From assembly GCA_021795255.1 (NCBI GenBank), contig JAJYPQ010000039.1, positions 1-16,974 on the forward strand: DNA of 16,974 nt. Reading direction: 5' to 3'. A model generated the notes under the pieces. The model worked only from the letters and a program-made list of their open reading frames with translations, was not told the DNA's origin and searched no databases. Positions 6,301 to 13,689 of the stretch are shown in pieces. The DNA comes from Pseudomonadota bacterium (GTDB lineage: Bacteria; Pseudomonadota; Gammaproteobacteria; Acidiferrobacterales; Acidiferrobacteraceae). Position 1 is the first letter of the stretch; the number at the start of each line of letters is the position of its first letter. The position numbers were made by a program, and so were the translations under genes.

Positions 6301-6625
6301 ACCTTATCGGCAATTACGCGACCGGATGTCGCCGGAATCACGCGCGCGCGCTCAGGCCCAAGCCAAACAATTGCGCGTGGATATGGCCCTCAATGAGTTG
6401 CGTCACGCGCGCTCGCTGACCCAGGAGCGTCTGGCGGACATCTTGCGTGTCAACCAGGCGGCGGTCTCGAAGCTCGAAGGGCGGACAGACATGTACATCA
6501 GCACCTTGCGTAGCTACATCGAGGCTATGGGCGGCGATTTGGATATCGTGGCGCGCTTTCCGGAGGGGGATGTCCATATTCGGCAGTTTCACGAACAGGC
6601 GGAGAGCGATACACGAGCGTCGTGA
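6293..6625 (+). CDS. XRE-family antitoxin (HigA-like)
   Basis: A 110-residue HTH protein. The ATG at 6293 overlaps the last 8 nt of the toxin, with a strong AAGGAG site at 6277-6282, so translation is coupled yet boosted to keep antitoxin in excess. An N-terminal helix (MSPESRARAQAQAKQLRVDM, about 11-31) precedes an XRE HTH at about 42-62 (LTQERLADILRVNQAAVSKL), then a conserved wing with DMYISTLRSYIEAMGGDL. It should neutralise the cognate toxin and repress the promoter through the palindrome at 5906-5919. Its length and motifs are typical. The gene ends about 20 nt before the right direct repeat. Confidence 0.9.
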   Translation: MSKPYRQLRDRMSPESRARAQAQAKQLRVDMALNELRHARSLTQERLADILRVNQAAVSKLEGRTDMYISTLRSYIEAMGGDLDIVARFPEGDVHIRQFHEQAESDTRAS

Positions 6626-6646
6626 TCCTAGGGCGCTCACCTTCAA

Positions 6647-6808
6647 TCTGTTCGCAAGGACGTGCCCCGTGGGCCGTGACGCAATCCGGGACCCGTGAAG
6701 CCGCTGGCAAAGCCGCCCTGGGCGCCCTTGCCTCTGTCGAAAAACATCGCCACGAGATCTCGCGGAAGATGTCCTCGTCGGCGAGCCCAGCTGCGGTCTT
6801 GGCAATAA
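6647..6808 (+). repeat. Direct repeat, copy 2 (right of toxin-antitoxin pair)
   Basis: This is the second copy of the 4382-4544 block, in the same orientation, differing at only a handful of positions over 162 bp. Diverged continuation runs to about 7040; compared with copy 1 it carries extra sequence at about 6809-6878 and again at about 6939-6982. The pairs CCTTGTCTCGGCCGG, AGCATCCCCGT and GTGGCT keep their order. Near-identity in the core with indel-rich divergence outside suggests either selection on the core or gene conversion between copies. Confidence 0.85.
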
Positions 6809-7154
6809 GCCAAAGCGTGGTTCGGATTCCCTAAAATAATGCGCGTGAGGCGATAGGGCGCCGCCGTTCGTAGGTCGTTGCCTTGTCTCGGCCGGGCGCT
6901 TGGGCGCGCCGGCCTAGCATCCCCGTCAGTGGATCGGTCTTCGGTCAATCCGTACGATAACTAGGAACTAGGCTAACATCGGGGGTCTGCGGCCCTCCTT
7001 GCGTGGCTAGACAAAAGCGGCGTTATAACACGTCTTCGGCCCTCCCTCTGCGTCGCTATCGAGGTTTCCCTGGTACCGCGCACGAAAAGAGGGGCGAAAC
7101 GGGCGCGATGGGGGCCAATGTGGGTTAAGATTTCGGATCAAACCCATTTAGGCG
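6809..7154. other. Non-coding boundary between accessory region and lolA
   Basis: No gene is supported. The left part is the diverged tail of the right repeat. A TGGGTT/AACCCA inverted pair lies at about 7121-7146. I see no strong sigma-70 promoter for lolA: TTGCGT at 6999 and TATAAC at 7024 are 19 nt apart, which is long. The end of the repeat (about 7040) is a reasonable place for the right boundary of the accessory island. Confidence 0.4.
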
Positions 7155-7180
7155 GCCGCCGGGTGTCGGGGGCGGCTTTT
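7155..7180 (+). terminator. Hairpin plus T-run just ahead of the lolA ribosome site
   Basis: GCCGCC (7155-7160) pairs perfectly with GGCGGC (7171-7176) around a 10-nt loop and is followed by TTTT, then immediately by the lolA AGGAG site (7181-7185). It has terminator form but a short T-run. It may be a relic terminator of a gene formerly upstream, or a leader hairpin affecting lolA expression. Confidence 0.4.
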
Positions 7181-7194
7181 AGGAGATGTGCTGA

Positions 7195-7800
7195 ATGATG
7201 CGTCGTATCGGATTTGTGTTGGTATTAGGGCTTATGCCGATCTCAGTGTGGGCGCGTGATCTATCACGCTTTTTTGCTGAGGTGCACACCTTAAAGGCCC
7301 GATTCACCCAGGTGGTGCGGGATCGTCATGGAGCGTTGGTGAGCCGCGGCCAGGGCCGACTGTGGCTGAAGCGCCCCGGACAGTTCCGTTGGGATTATAA
7401 GACCCCCTATCACGAGCAGATCGTCGGACATGGCTCGGGTGTCTGGATCTATGACCCGGGGCTTGCCCAAGCGACCCGCTACAGCCTCAATCAAGCCCTG
7501 GGGCGCACGCCTGCGCTGTTGCTGGCGGGCCGCGGGCATTTAAGCCGGCTTTTTATCGTCCAGCACCTTCCCAATCGCCAGGGACTGACCTGGATCAAGC
7601 TGAAGCCCCGCAGTCATGGCCAAGGGTTTCGCTGGATCCGGATCGGCTATAAGGCCGTGCAAATCCAGCGCATCGTCCTGCGCGATACTTTGGATCAGAC
7701 CACCACGATCCATTTGCAGGACACCCACTTAAACCCCACGCTCCCCGCCGCTCTGTTCCGGTTTCAGGCCCCGCCGCACACAGCGATCGTCCGCGAATAG
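7195..7800 (+). CDS. lolA: Outer-membrane lipoprotein carrier protein LolA
   Basis: A 201-residue periplasmic chaperone that takes lipoproteins from the LolCDE transporter and delivers them to LolB at the outer membrane. The signal peptide occupies residues 1-20 (cleavage at VWA-RD). Mature family motifs are visible: HTLKARFTQVV at 31-41, GRLWLKRPGQFRWDY at 54-68, and VWIYDPGLAQAT at 83-94. The C-terminal half, with the beta-sheet and hydrophobic cavity, ends normally. AGGAG at 7181-7185 lies 9 nt before the first of two adjacent ATGs, so 7195 is preferred over 7198. Its TAG shares its last base with the rarA start. lolA often sits between ftsK and rarA in proteobacteria; here the upstream neighbour is the accessory region, so that order is interrupted. 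Confidence 0.92.
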   Translation: MMRRIGFVLVLGLMPISVWARDLSRFFAEVHTLKARFTQVVRDRHGALVSRGQGRLWLKRPGQFRWDYKTPYHEQIVGHGSGVWIYDPGLAQATRYSLNQALGRTPALLLAGRGHLSRLFIVQHLPNRQGLTWIKLKPRSHGQGFRWIRIGYKAVQIQRIVLRDTLDQTTTIHLQDTHLNPTLPAALFRFQAPPHTAIVRE

Positions 7801-9104
7801 TGGGCGCGCCGCTCGCCGAACGTGTGCGCCCCCAGGTCTTGGCGGACTTTGTCGGGCAGGCTGAGTTACTGGCCCCGCGCGCCCCGCTGCGCGTCGCCTT
7901 TGAGCGGGGGCATCCCTATCCCGCCATCTTGTACGGTCCGCCCGGGACCGGAAAGACTACTCTGGCCCGACTCCTGGCCCAAGCGCCCGGCCATCGCTTC
8001 GTTGCTATGAGCGCGCTCACAAGTGGTGTGCGTGAACTGAAGGCTTTGGAGGACGAAGGTCGGGAGGCGGAGACTCAGGGCCTGCGTTTGGTCGCGTTTA
8101 TCGACGAGATCCACCGCTATAGCCGGGCTCAGCAGGACGCGCTTTTGCGGCCGCTCGAAGAGGGTCTGGTCGTCTTGATCGGGGCGACGACCGAAAACCC
8201 GGCCTTTGCCTTGAACTCAGCCTTGCTATCGCGGGTCCGTCTCCATGTCCTGACGCCCCTGACCCCCGAGGAATTGATCCAGCTTTTGGAGCGCGCCATG
8301 GAATCACCCGTGGGCTTGGCTCGTGAGTTTGAGTGTGCGCAGTCCGATCTCGCACTCATAGCCGAGCTCGCCGATGGGGATGGTCGTCGGGCCTTGGCGC
8401 TCTTGGAGTTGGCCTCCGATCTGGCCGCAAGCGAGGGGCTGGCAACAATAGATACCGCCCTTATCCAACGGGCGGCCGGTGGGCGCTATCGGCGTTTCGA
8501 TAAGGGTGGCGATCTCTTATATGACCAGATCTCGGCGCTCCATAAGGCGGTGCGCGGCTCCTCTCCGGACGCCGCTCTCTATTGGCTCGTACGCCTTTTG
8601 GATGGGGGGTGTGATCCGCGCTATGTGGCGCGTAGGCTTGTGCGCGCGGCTAGCGAAGACATAGGCAACGCTGATCCACGGGCCCTCACGATCGCCCTTG
8701 ACGCCTGGCAGGCCTTCGATCGTCTCGGGAGCCCAGAGGGTGAACTCATGCTCGCGCAAGCCGCGCTGTATCTGGCGTCGGCGCCCAAGAGTAACGCCGC
8801 CTATAAGGCCTTGCAGGCGGCGCGTGAGGATGTCGAGGCGCAGGGCACAAGGCCCGTACCGAACCATTTGCGCAACGCCCCGACCACCCATGCCCGGTCT
8901 TTAGGTCACGGCCGCGATTACCGATATCCCCACGATGAACCCGAGGCCTATGCGGCGGGCGTTTCCTACTTTCCGGAAGGAATGATGCCTTCTTGCTATT
9001 ACGAACCGACGGACAGGGGGCTTGAGGCGCGGATCGCCGAACGCTTGGCACGCTTACGCCTGCGCGACAGCAAGGAGCGCTTAACCGGACTGAAGTCGGA
9101 TTGA
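7800..9104 (+). CDS. rarA: Replication-associated recombination protein A (RarA/MgsA)
   Basis: A 434-residue AAA+ ATPase that acts at stalled replication forks, homologous to yeast Mgs1 and human WRNIP1 and related to clamp-loader subunits. The N-terminus RVRPQVLADFVGQ is typical. Walker A is GPPGTGKT at 46-53, Walker B FIDEIHRYS with DEIH at 102-105, sensor 1 GATTEN at 128-133, and the arginine finger is in LLSRVR (about 143-147). The C-terminal tetramerisation part carries KAVRGSSPDAALYWL, EDIGNADP and the YPHD...YFPE...YYEPTDRG signature. The GTG start is the only one that keeps the full N-terminus and overlaps the lolA stop by one base, so translation is coupled. An imperfect hairpin (9113-9144) follows the stop without a T-run. 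Confidence 0.94.
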   Translation: MGAPLAERVRPQVLADFVGQAELLAPRAPLRVAFERGHPYPAILYGPPGTGKTTLARLLAQAPGHRFVAMSALTSGVRELKALEDEGREAETQGLRLVAFIDEIHRYSRAQQDALLRPLEEGLVVLIGATTENPAFALNSALLSRVRLHVLTPLTPEELIQLLERAMESPVGLAREFECAQSDLALIAELADGDGRRALALLELASDLAASEGLATIDTALIQRAAGGRYRRFDKGGDLLYDQISALHKAVRGSSPDAALYWLVRLLDGGCDPRYVARRLVRAASEDIGNADPRALTIALDAWQAFDRLGSPEGELMLAQAALYLASAPKSNAAYKALQAAREDVEAQGTRPVPNHLRNAPTTHARSLGHGRDYRYPHDEPEAYAAGVSYFPEGMMPSCYYEPTDRGLEARIAERLARLRLRDSKERLTGLKSD

Positions 9105-9112
9105 TTGCGGAG

Positions 9113-9144
9113 CGCTCTCGGCGCTAAATCGCGCCGACTGAGCG
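9113..9144 (+). other. Imperfect hairpin between rarA and the EPS genes
   Basis: CGCTC...CGGCGC pairs with GCGCCG...GAGCG around the loop TAAATC, with a small internal loop. There is no T-run, so it is not a standard intrinsic terminator. It could be a partial terminator or an mRNA-stabilising structure ahead of the EPS operon. Confidence 0.4.
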
Positions 9145-9160
9145 GTTACAAGGATGTAGC

Positions 9161-10549
9161 ATGATCCGTATATTTAGGCATTATTTGCCCAAGGGCTTAT
9201 TGATCCTTGGTCTTTCGGAGATGTTGGTTTTATGGGGCGCCCTGTATGCCGGGGTCCTTCTGCGGTCCGGGTCCTTGAGCCTTAGCTCTTCCGCCCCTGC
9301 GACCTCAGGCGGGAAGGCGTTTTTGTTTATCGTTGTCATGCTCATGGTGATGACCGCCTTCGGTCTGTATCAACGGGATCTTAAAGAGGGTCAGTGGGGT
9401 TACTTTCCGCGCCTTGTGGTCAGCCTTTCTTTGGGTTTTATCGTTTTTTGCTTATTGGTGCCCCTGGTCCCTTCGCTCATTTTGCCTCCACCCACCTTGG
9501 CCTATGTAGTCTTGGTTGCCTTGTGCGGCACGATGCTGACGCGTCTTCTGTATGTGGCTATCGTGGGTCGCGCCGCCATCAATCGTCAGGTCCTGGTGCT
9601 CGGAACAGGGCGTCGGGCGCGCGCCGTCCAAGCGCTCGCCAAGGGTGCCCCCGGACGCCAGGGTTTCCATGTCGTGGGCTTCGTGTCCTGCGGCGAGAAG
9701 GAGGATGGGCAGGGGGACTCGGTTTTGTGCCACCGGACATCCTTGCCCACCTTTGCGAAACATAATCGCGTCACCGAAATCGTAGTCGGCAGCCGCGATC
9801 GGCGGCTGACCCTTCCCATCAATGAGCTTTTAGAGTGCAAGCTCGCCGGTGTGCAGGTGATGGATCTCACCACGTTTTTCGAGCGCGAGAGCGGTCGCAT
9901 CGAGCTTGAGTCCTTAAATGGAAGCTGGCTCGTCTTTGCCGATGGGTTTCGACAAGGCCTCGTGAAGACCTGGGTCAAGCGCGCCTTTGATATCGTGGCG
10001 AGCACGGTTCTTCTGGTCCTCTGTTCCCCTATTATGGTGTTGACCGCACTTCTGATTAAGCTCGAGGACAATGGTCCGGTGTTTTACCGCCAGGAGCGGG
10101 TCGGGGAGGGCAATCGGCCCTTTGCGCTGCTCAAGTTTCGCAGTATGCGCGTGAACGCGGAGAAGGATGGCGCGCCGCAATGGGCCGCGAAGAACGACCA
10201 TCGGGTGACGAGGCTCGGTGGCTTCTTACGCAAGGTTCGGATCGACGAGTTGCCCCAGGCCCTCAACGTCTTGCGCGGCGATATGAGCTTCGTGGGTCCA
10301 CGACCCGAGCGTCCGTTTTTCGTGAACCAATTGGCTGAATCGATCCCCTACTATAGCTACCGCCATACCATAAAGCCCGGAATCACCGGCTGGGCCCAGG
10401 TGCGCTATCCCTATGGGGCCTCGGTCGAAGATGCCGTAGAGAAGCTCAAATATGACCTCTATTACGTGAAAAACAACTCGCTTTTTTTAGATCTCATTAT
10501 TCTTTTTCAAACCGTTCAAGTCGTCATATTTCAGGATGGTGCGCGCTAA
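9161..10549 (+). CDS. epsB: Undecaprenyl-phosphate sugar phosphotransferase, XrtA/PEP-CTERM type (EpsB)
   Basis: A 462-residue inner-membrane polyisoprenyl-phosphate hexose-1-phosphate transferase (TIGR03013/TIGR03025-like) that should start EPS repeat synthesis by loading the first sugar on undecaprenyl phosphate. Four N-terminal membrane segments lie at about 12-34, 53-70, 85-107 and 112-134. A soluble Rossmann-like CoA-binding-type region (NRQVLVLGTGRRARA, 141-155) follows, then the catalytic domain from about 270 with a hydrophobic segment (277-298), FYRQERVG (308-315), KFRSMR (325-330), GPRPER (379-384) and KPGITGWAQV (405-414). AAGGA sits about 6 nt before the ATG. It opens the EPS cluster, with a 100-bp gap to the next gene. 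Sugar specificity cannot be read from sequence. Confidence 0.92.
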   Translation: MIRIFRHYLPKGLLILGLSEMLVLWGALYAGVLLRSGSLSLSSSAPATSGGKAFLFIVVMLMVMTAFGLYQRDLKEGQWGYFPRLVVSLSLGFIVFCLLVPLVPSLILPPPTLAYVVLVALCGTMLTRLLYVAIVGRAAINRQVLVLGTGRRARAVQALAKGAPGRQGFHVVGFVSCGEKEDGQGDSVLCHRTSLPTFAKHNRVTEIVVGSRDRRLTLPINELLECKLAGVQVMDLTTFFERESGRIELESLNGSWLVFADGFRQGLVKTWVKRAFDIVASTVLLVLCSPIMVLTALLIKLEDNGPVFYRQERVGEGNRPFALLKFRSMRVNAEKDGAPQWAAKNDHRVTRLGGFLRKVRIDELPQALNVLRGDMSFVGPRPERPFFVNQLAESIPYYSYRHTIKPGITGWAQVRYPYGASVEDAVEKLKYDLYYVKNNSLFLDLIILFQTVQVVIFQDGAR

Positions 10550-10663
10550 AATTCGCGAGTTCAGGAGGTCCTGCGGGCGGACCAAGGTCGGATATAACCG
10601 ATGAGCCCGTGGCGTTATGGTTGAGTTGCTTTCACAAGGAAAATAGACCCAAGGATGGAACAC

Positions 10664-11293
10664 ATGAAGCTGAAGCCACTAGTCGCAGTTCTCGCACTGG
10701 CCGGTCTGAGCGCTTGCGCAGAGACCCCCATGCGACCCTCACAGCCCTTATCGCCGCCTGGGTCACAGGCGGCGGTGGCGAAGACCCCTCATTACCGGTT
10801 AGCAGTGGCTGACAAGGTCGAGATCTTGGTCTGGCATAACAAGCGTCTGTCGGAAACCGTACCCGTGCGTCCGGATGGCCGGATATCGATGCCCTTGATC
10901 GGTTCGGTTGCGGTCGCGGGCCACACGGCTTCAGGCGTCGCCCACACTATTCAGCACAAGCTCGATTACTACGTCCGTGATCCACAGGTCACGGTGATTG
11001 TGAAGAAGGTGGTGGCCGACAGTTACGAGGATCGCGTTCGGGTAACGGGCGCAGTCGAGCATCCGGCGTCACTGCAGTTCGAGCCCGGTATGACCGTCCT
11101 TGATGCGGTTCTAGACGCAGGCGGCGTCAATTCATTTGCGGCCGCCAATGACACTGAGATTCACCGCCAGGTAGGCCACGCGGAACACGTCATCCACGTG
11201 AGGCTCGGTAATATTTTGAGCGAGGGACATCTGGGGACCAATTACCGCCTTCGTCCGGGCGACATTGTCACGGTCCCGCAACGCCTTTTTTAG
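10664..11293 (+). CDS. Polysaccharide export outer-membrane lipoprotein (Wza/EpsA-like, XrtA locus)
   Basis: A 209-residue polysaccharide export protein. A lipoprotein signal peptide ends in the lipobox LSAC with C18, so it is anchored in the outer membrane. The Poly_export domain covers about 43-115 (YRLAVADKVEILVW, VRPDGRISMPLIG) and an SLBB domain about 124-190 (RVRVTGAVEHPASLQFEPG); RPGDIVTVPQRLF is the usual ending. The start at 10664 is preferred to the ATG at 10655, because AAGG at 10651-10654 is 9 nt from 10664 but touches 10655. It lacks the long Wza C-terminal helix, as is typical of XrtA-type short forms. It should form the periplasmic and outer-membrane exit channel, perhaps with the barrel encoded downstream. 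Confidence 0.9.
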   Translation: MKLKPLVAVLALAGLSACAETPMRPSQPLSPPGSQAAVAKTPHYRLAVADKVEILVWHNKRLSETVPVRPDGRISMPLIGSVAVAGHTASGVAHTIQHKLDYYVRDPQVTVIVKKVVADSYEDRVRVTGAVEHPASLQFEPGMTVLDAVLDAGGVNSFAAANDTEIHRQVGHAEHVIHVRLGNILSEGHLGTNYRLRPGDIVTVPQRLF

Positions 11294-11320
11294 TCACGCC
11301 ACCCAAGGAAGGGATACTGT

Positions 11321-12850
11321 ATGAGACTCACTTTCGAGCAGAACGCTCACATCCTCGGTAAGGAGGCGTTTTCACATCGCCGCTTTGTTGCCGGGACTTT
11401 TGTTGTGGTGACGGCGCTCGCCACCATGACCGGGCTTCTCTGGCCCAAAACCTACCAGTCCACGTCCATGATACTTGTGAACAACAAGCGTCTGATCGAC
11501 CCGCTCATCAAAGGAGCGGCCTTTCAGCCGGACGTAGGCCAGCAACGGGCCAAGATCGCGCAGGATTTGATCACGAGTCGCGAGGTTCTGGTTCCGGCTA
11601 TGACCAAAGCCGGATTTTTCAAGAAAAACATGTCCGCTCGTAGAAGGGCCGGGATCGTGAAGTCAATACGCGCCAACTCCTCGGTCATGGATCTTGGCAA
11701 GAATCTCATTAGCGTCTCCTTCAAAGACCGCAGCCCGGCACGGGCCTACCACCTCACCCAAGCGGTGGTTAAGCAGTTCATCGGCCAGGACCGTTTGTCC
11801 GCGATGCAGCAAGCGCAAGGCGCCTATTTGTTCCTCAATCAAGAGGTGGTGTCGTATAGGCATCGCTTAACCCGCGAGGCCACCGAGATTAAAAAGCTCA
11901 AGGCCAACACCCTTGATGCGAATCAGACCTACGCTCGCTATGAGCGCCGACGTGTGTCCCATCTCCGCGCGGCCTACGACAAGAGTCAGATCGAGTTGAA
12001 GGAAGATCAAGGCCGGGTACGCGTGCTTGAGCAGGAACTGACCGGTCGCGGCCAAAACAATTCGATTCTGGCCCAGGAAGGCCTTGATCGCTCACGGCTC
12101 ATCGCCGATGAGGCCCAGCTTCAGAAGCTGCGCCTTTATTACCGCCGGACCTACCCCGGAATCCAGGTGTTAAGTTCTGAGGTCAAGACCCTGCGCGGCA
12201 AGCTCACGGCCTTGACGGCCAAAGAAAAGGCCCTTCATCCTGGCAGCCAGCCTTTCGCGTTTGCTGTGGGTTCCGGACGCTTCTTTCAGAAGCTTGAGCA
12301 TGAGCTTGATAATACCCAAGCGCGAGTGGCGACGTTGCAGGCCGAGGCTGTTGAAACGCAGCAGCTTTTAAAGTCGCAAATGGCGGGCCTCCGAAACTCG
12401 GAGGGGTCCTCTGCCGTGTCGACCTTATTGCGCGACTATAACGTTAACCAGACAACGCTTAACGGGCTTTTAAAGCGTCGCGAACAGGCTCGGGTCTCAC
12501 TTAACCTGAATAAGCAACGGCAATCGCTATCCTTCCGCGTCTATGAGCCGGCCAATCTTCCGGCCGAGCCTATTGGTCCGCCGTTTGCGCTCTTTGTGAT
12601 CAGCGGCATCGTGCTGGGCCTCGTGCTGCCGTTCGGCTTGCTTTACGGCCGGACACAGATGGATGCCCGCGTACGCGCCGAGGCCGTCATACCGGAGACC
12701 CTGAACCTACCCCTGCTTGCCGTGGTGCCCCATCTTTATGCACCCAGCGAATCGCTGACTGCACGTCGTAGCGTGCACTGGCTTGGGGTCTTGGTATTCA
12801 GTGTGTTGTTCATCGCCGTAAGTATTGTCCTATCGGGTAGGAATATATGA
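11321..12850 (+). CDS. Chain-length determinant protein (Wzz/GumC-like, XrtA type)
   Basis: A 509-residue polysaccharide co-polymerase (TIGR03007-like). The first membrane segment is at about 24-42 (AGTFVVVTALATMTGLLW), followed by the Wzz domain with YQSTSMILVNNKRLIDPLIK. A long coiled-coil periplasmic part spans about 170-400. A second membrane helix (about 422-443) follows the family proline-rich PAEPIGPP, and a third is near the C-terminus (about 486-505), giving the layout of the kinase-adapter subfamily. AAGGAAGGG lies just upstream. Its stop overlaps the ATG of the CpsD-like gene (ATGA, 4 nt), so the pair is translationally coupled; these proteins normally act as activator and partner of the cytoplasmic kinase. 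Confidence 0.9.
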   Translation: MRLTFEQNAHILGKEAFSHRRFVAGTFVVVTALATMTGLLWPKTYQSTSMILVNNKRLIDPLIKGAAFQPDVGQQRAKIAQDLITSREVLVPAMTKAGFFKKNMSARRRAGIVKSIRANSSVMDLGKNLISVSFKDRSPARAYHLTQAVVKQFIGQDRLSAMQQAQGAYLFLNQEVVSYRHRLTREATEIKKLKANTLDANQTYARYERRRVSHLRAAYDKSQIELKEDQGRVRVLEQELTGRGQNNSILAQEGLDRSRLIADEAQLQKLRLYYRRTYPGIQVLSSEVKTLRGKLTALTAKEKALHPGSQPFAFAVGSGRFFQKLEHELDNTQARVATLQAEAVETQQLLKSQMAGLRNSEGSSAVSTLLRDYNVNQTTLNGLLKRREQARVSLNLNKQRQSLSFRVYEPANLPAEPIGPPFALFVISGIVLGLVLPFGLLYGRTQMDARVRAEAVIPETLNLPLLAVVPHLYAPSESLTARRSVHWLGVLVFSVLFIAVSIVLSGRNI

Positions 12851-13686
12851 GCAAAGTCGAGAAAGCATTGCAGAAAGCGCGCGCTATGGATGAGTTGGCG
12901 CAGCCAATACCGACAACGGCATCGGCCGCGGCCCAGGAGAGGCCTCTGGCAGTCGCCAACGGCGACTTGGCGGCCTATACCGCGCAAATCCCTCGGATGT
13001 CCCAGAAGTTTCAATTGGAGCGCTCCGATCTCGGAGAGGCGAAGATCATCTACCAAGAGATGGAGGATGCGCGAGTGGTGGAATCATTCCGACATATGCG
13101 AACGCATATCTTGCAAAACTCTGGCCCGAGCAATTGCGTGGTTCTTGTGACATCGGTTGTTCCAGACGGCGGGGCAAGTTTTGTGGCACTGAATTTGGCG
13201 GCAGCCTTTGCCTTTGATGAAAGTAAGACCGCGTTACTGATCGACTGTCGGCTGCGGGATCCCAAACAAGATAGGCTGGTGGGTGCTGATATTCATTACG
13301 GGCTTACAGACTACCTGGAAGCTGAGGATGTGGGTGTTTCGCAAATCATTCACGAAGGCGGCCTCCCGCGCTTTAGGCTTATTCCCGCTGGCCGCAGGAG
13401 CGACTCCGGTACCGAACATTTGAACTCGCGCCGGATGCGCGACCTCATTAATCATTTGAAGGAGCGCTATCCTGATCGCTATATCATTCTCGATGCGGCA
13501 TCGCCCTTGGAGTCGGCTGATGCCGCGGTGTTGGCCGAGCTTGCGGATTTCGTGCTTTTGGTGGTGCCGTATGGTAAGGCTACCGAGTCCCAGATCTGGG
13601 GCGCTGCAAAGTCCATAGACGAGCAGAAGTTTCTCGGTGTGGTATTTAACGACGAACCGCAGCCCCGTCGCGTCATCTGGAATTAA
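12847..13686 (+). CDS. CpsD/CapB-family P-loop protein, degenerate BY-kinase (XrtA locus)
   Basis: A 279-residue homolog of the bacterial tyrosine autokinases (BY-kinases, TIGR03018-like) that partner Wzz proteins. The fold is clear: MSKVEKALQKAR N-terminus, ESFRHMRTHIL (79-89), TSVVPDGGASF in the Walker A place (102-112), LLIDCRLRDP (130-139), IILDAASPL in the Walker B place, and ADFVLLVV. The catalytic residues are not. The P-loop GEGK[ST] has become DGGASF, with no lysine; Walker A' DxD has become DCR; and the tyrosine-rich C-terminal tail is absent (the end is PRRVIWN). ATP hydrolysis and autophosphorylation are therefore unlikely. The frame is undamaged and coupled to the Wzz gene, so it is probably kept as a structural or regulatory partner rather than decaying. 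Confidence 0.85.
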   Translation: MSKVEKALQKARAMDELAQPIPTTASAAAQERPLAVANGDLAAYTAQIPRMSQKFQLERSDLGEAKIIYQEMEDARVVESFRHMRTHILQNSGPSNCVVLVTSVVPDGGASFVALNLAAAFAFDESKTALLIDCRLRDPKQDRLVGADIHYGLTDYLEAEDVGVSQIIHEGGLPRFRLIPAGRRSDSGTEHLNSRRMRDLINHLKERYPDRYIILDAASPLESADAAVLAELADFVLLVVPYGKATESQIWGAAKSIDEQKFLGVVFNDEPQPRRVIWN

Positions 13687-13689
13687 AGC

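Noticed and set aside
4382..6808. Direct repeats as integron attC sites flanking toxin-antitoxin cassettes
   Set aside because: The repeats are not imperfect palindromes with GTTRRRY/RYYYAAC boxes, and the recombinase in the window is not IntI-like.
6999..7029. TTGCGT...TATAAC as a lolA promoter
   Set aside because: The 19-nt spacing is long, the -35 is poor, and the site lies within the diverged repeat tail.
8098..8359. Long minus-strand frames inside rarA
   Set aside because: Antisense shadows of a GC-rich coding region; the plus frame has complete AAA+ motifs.
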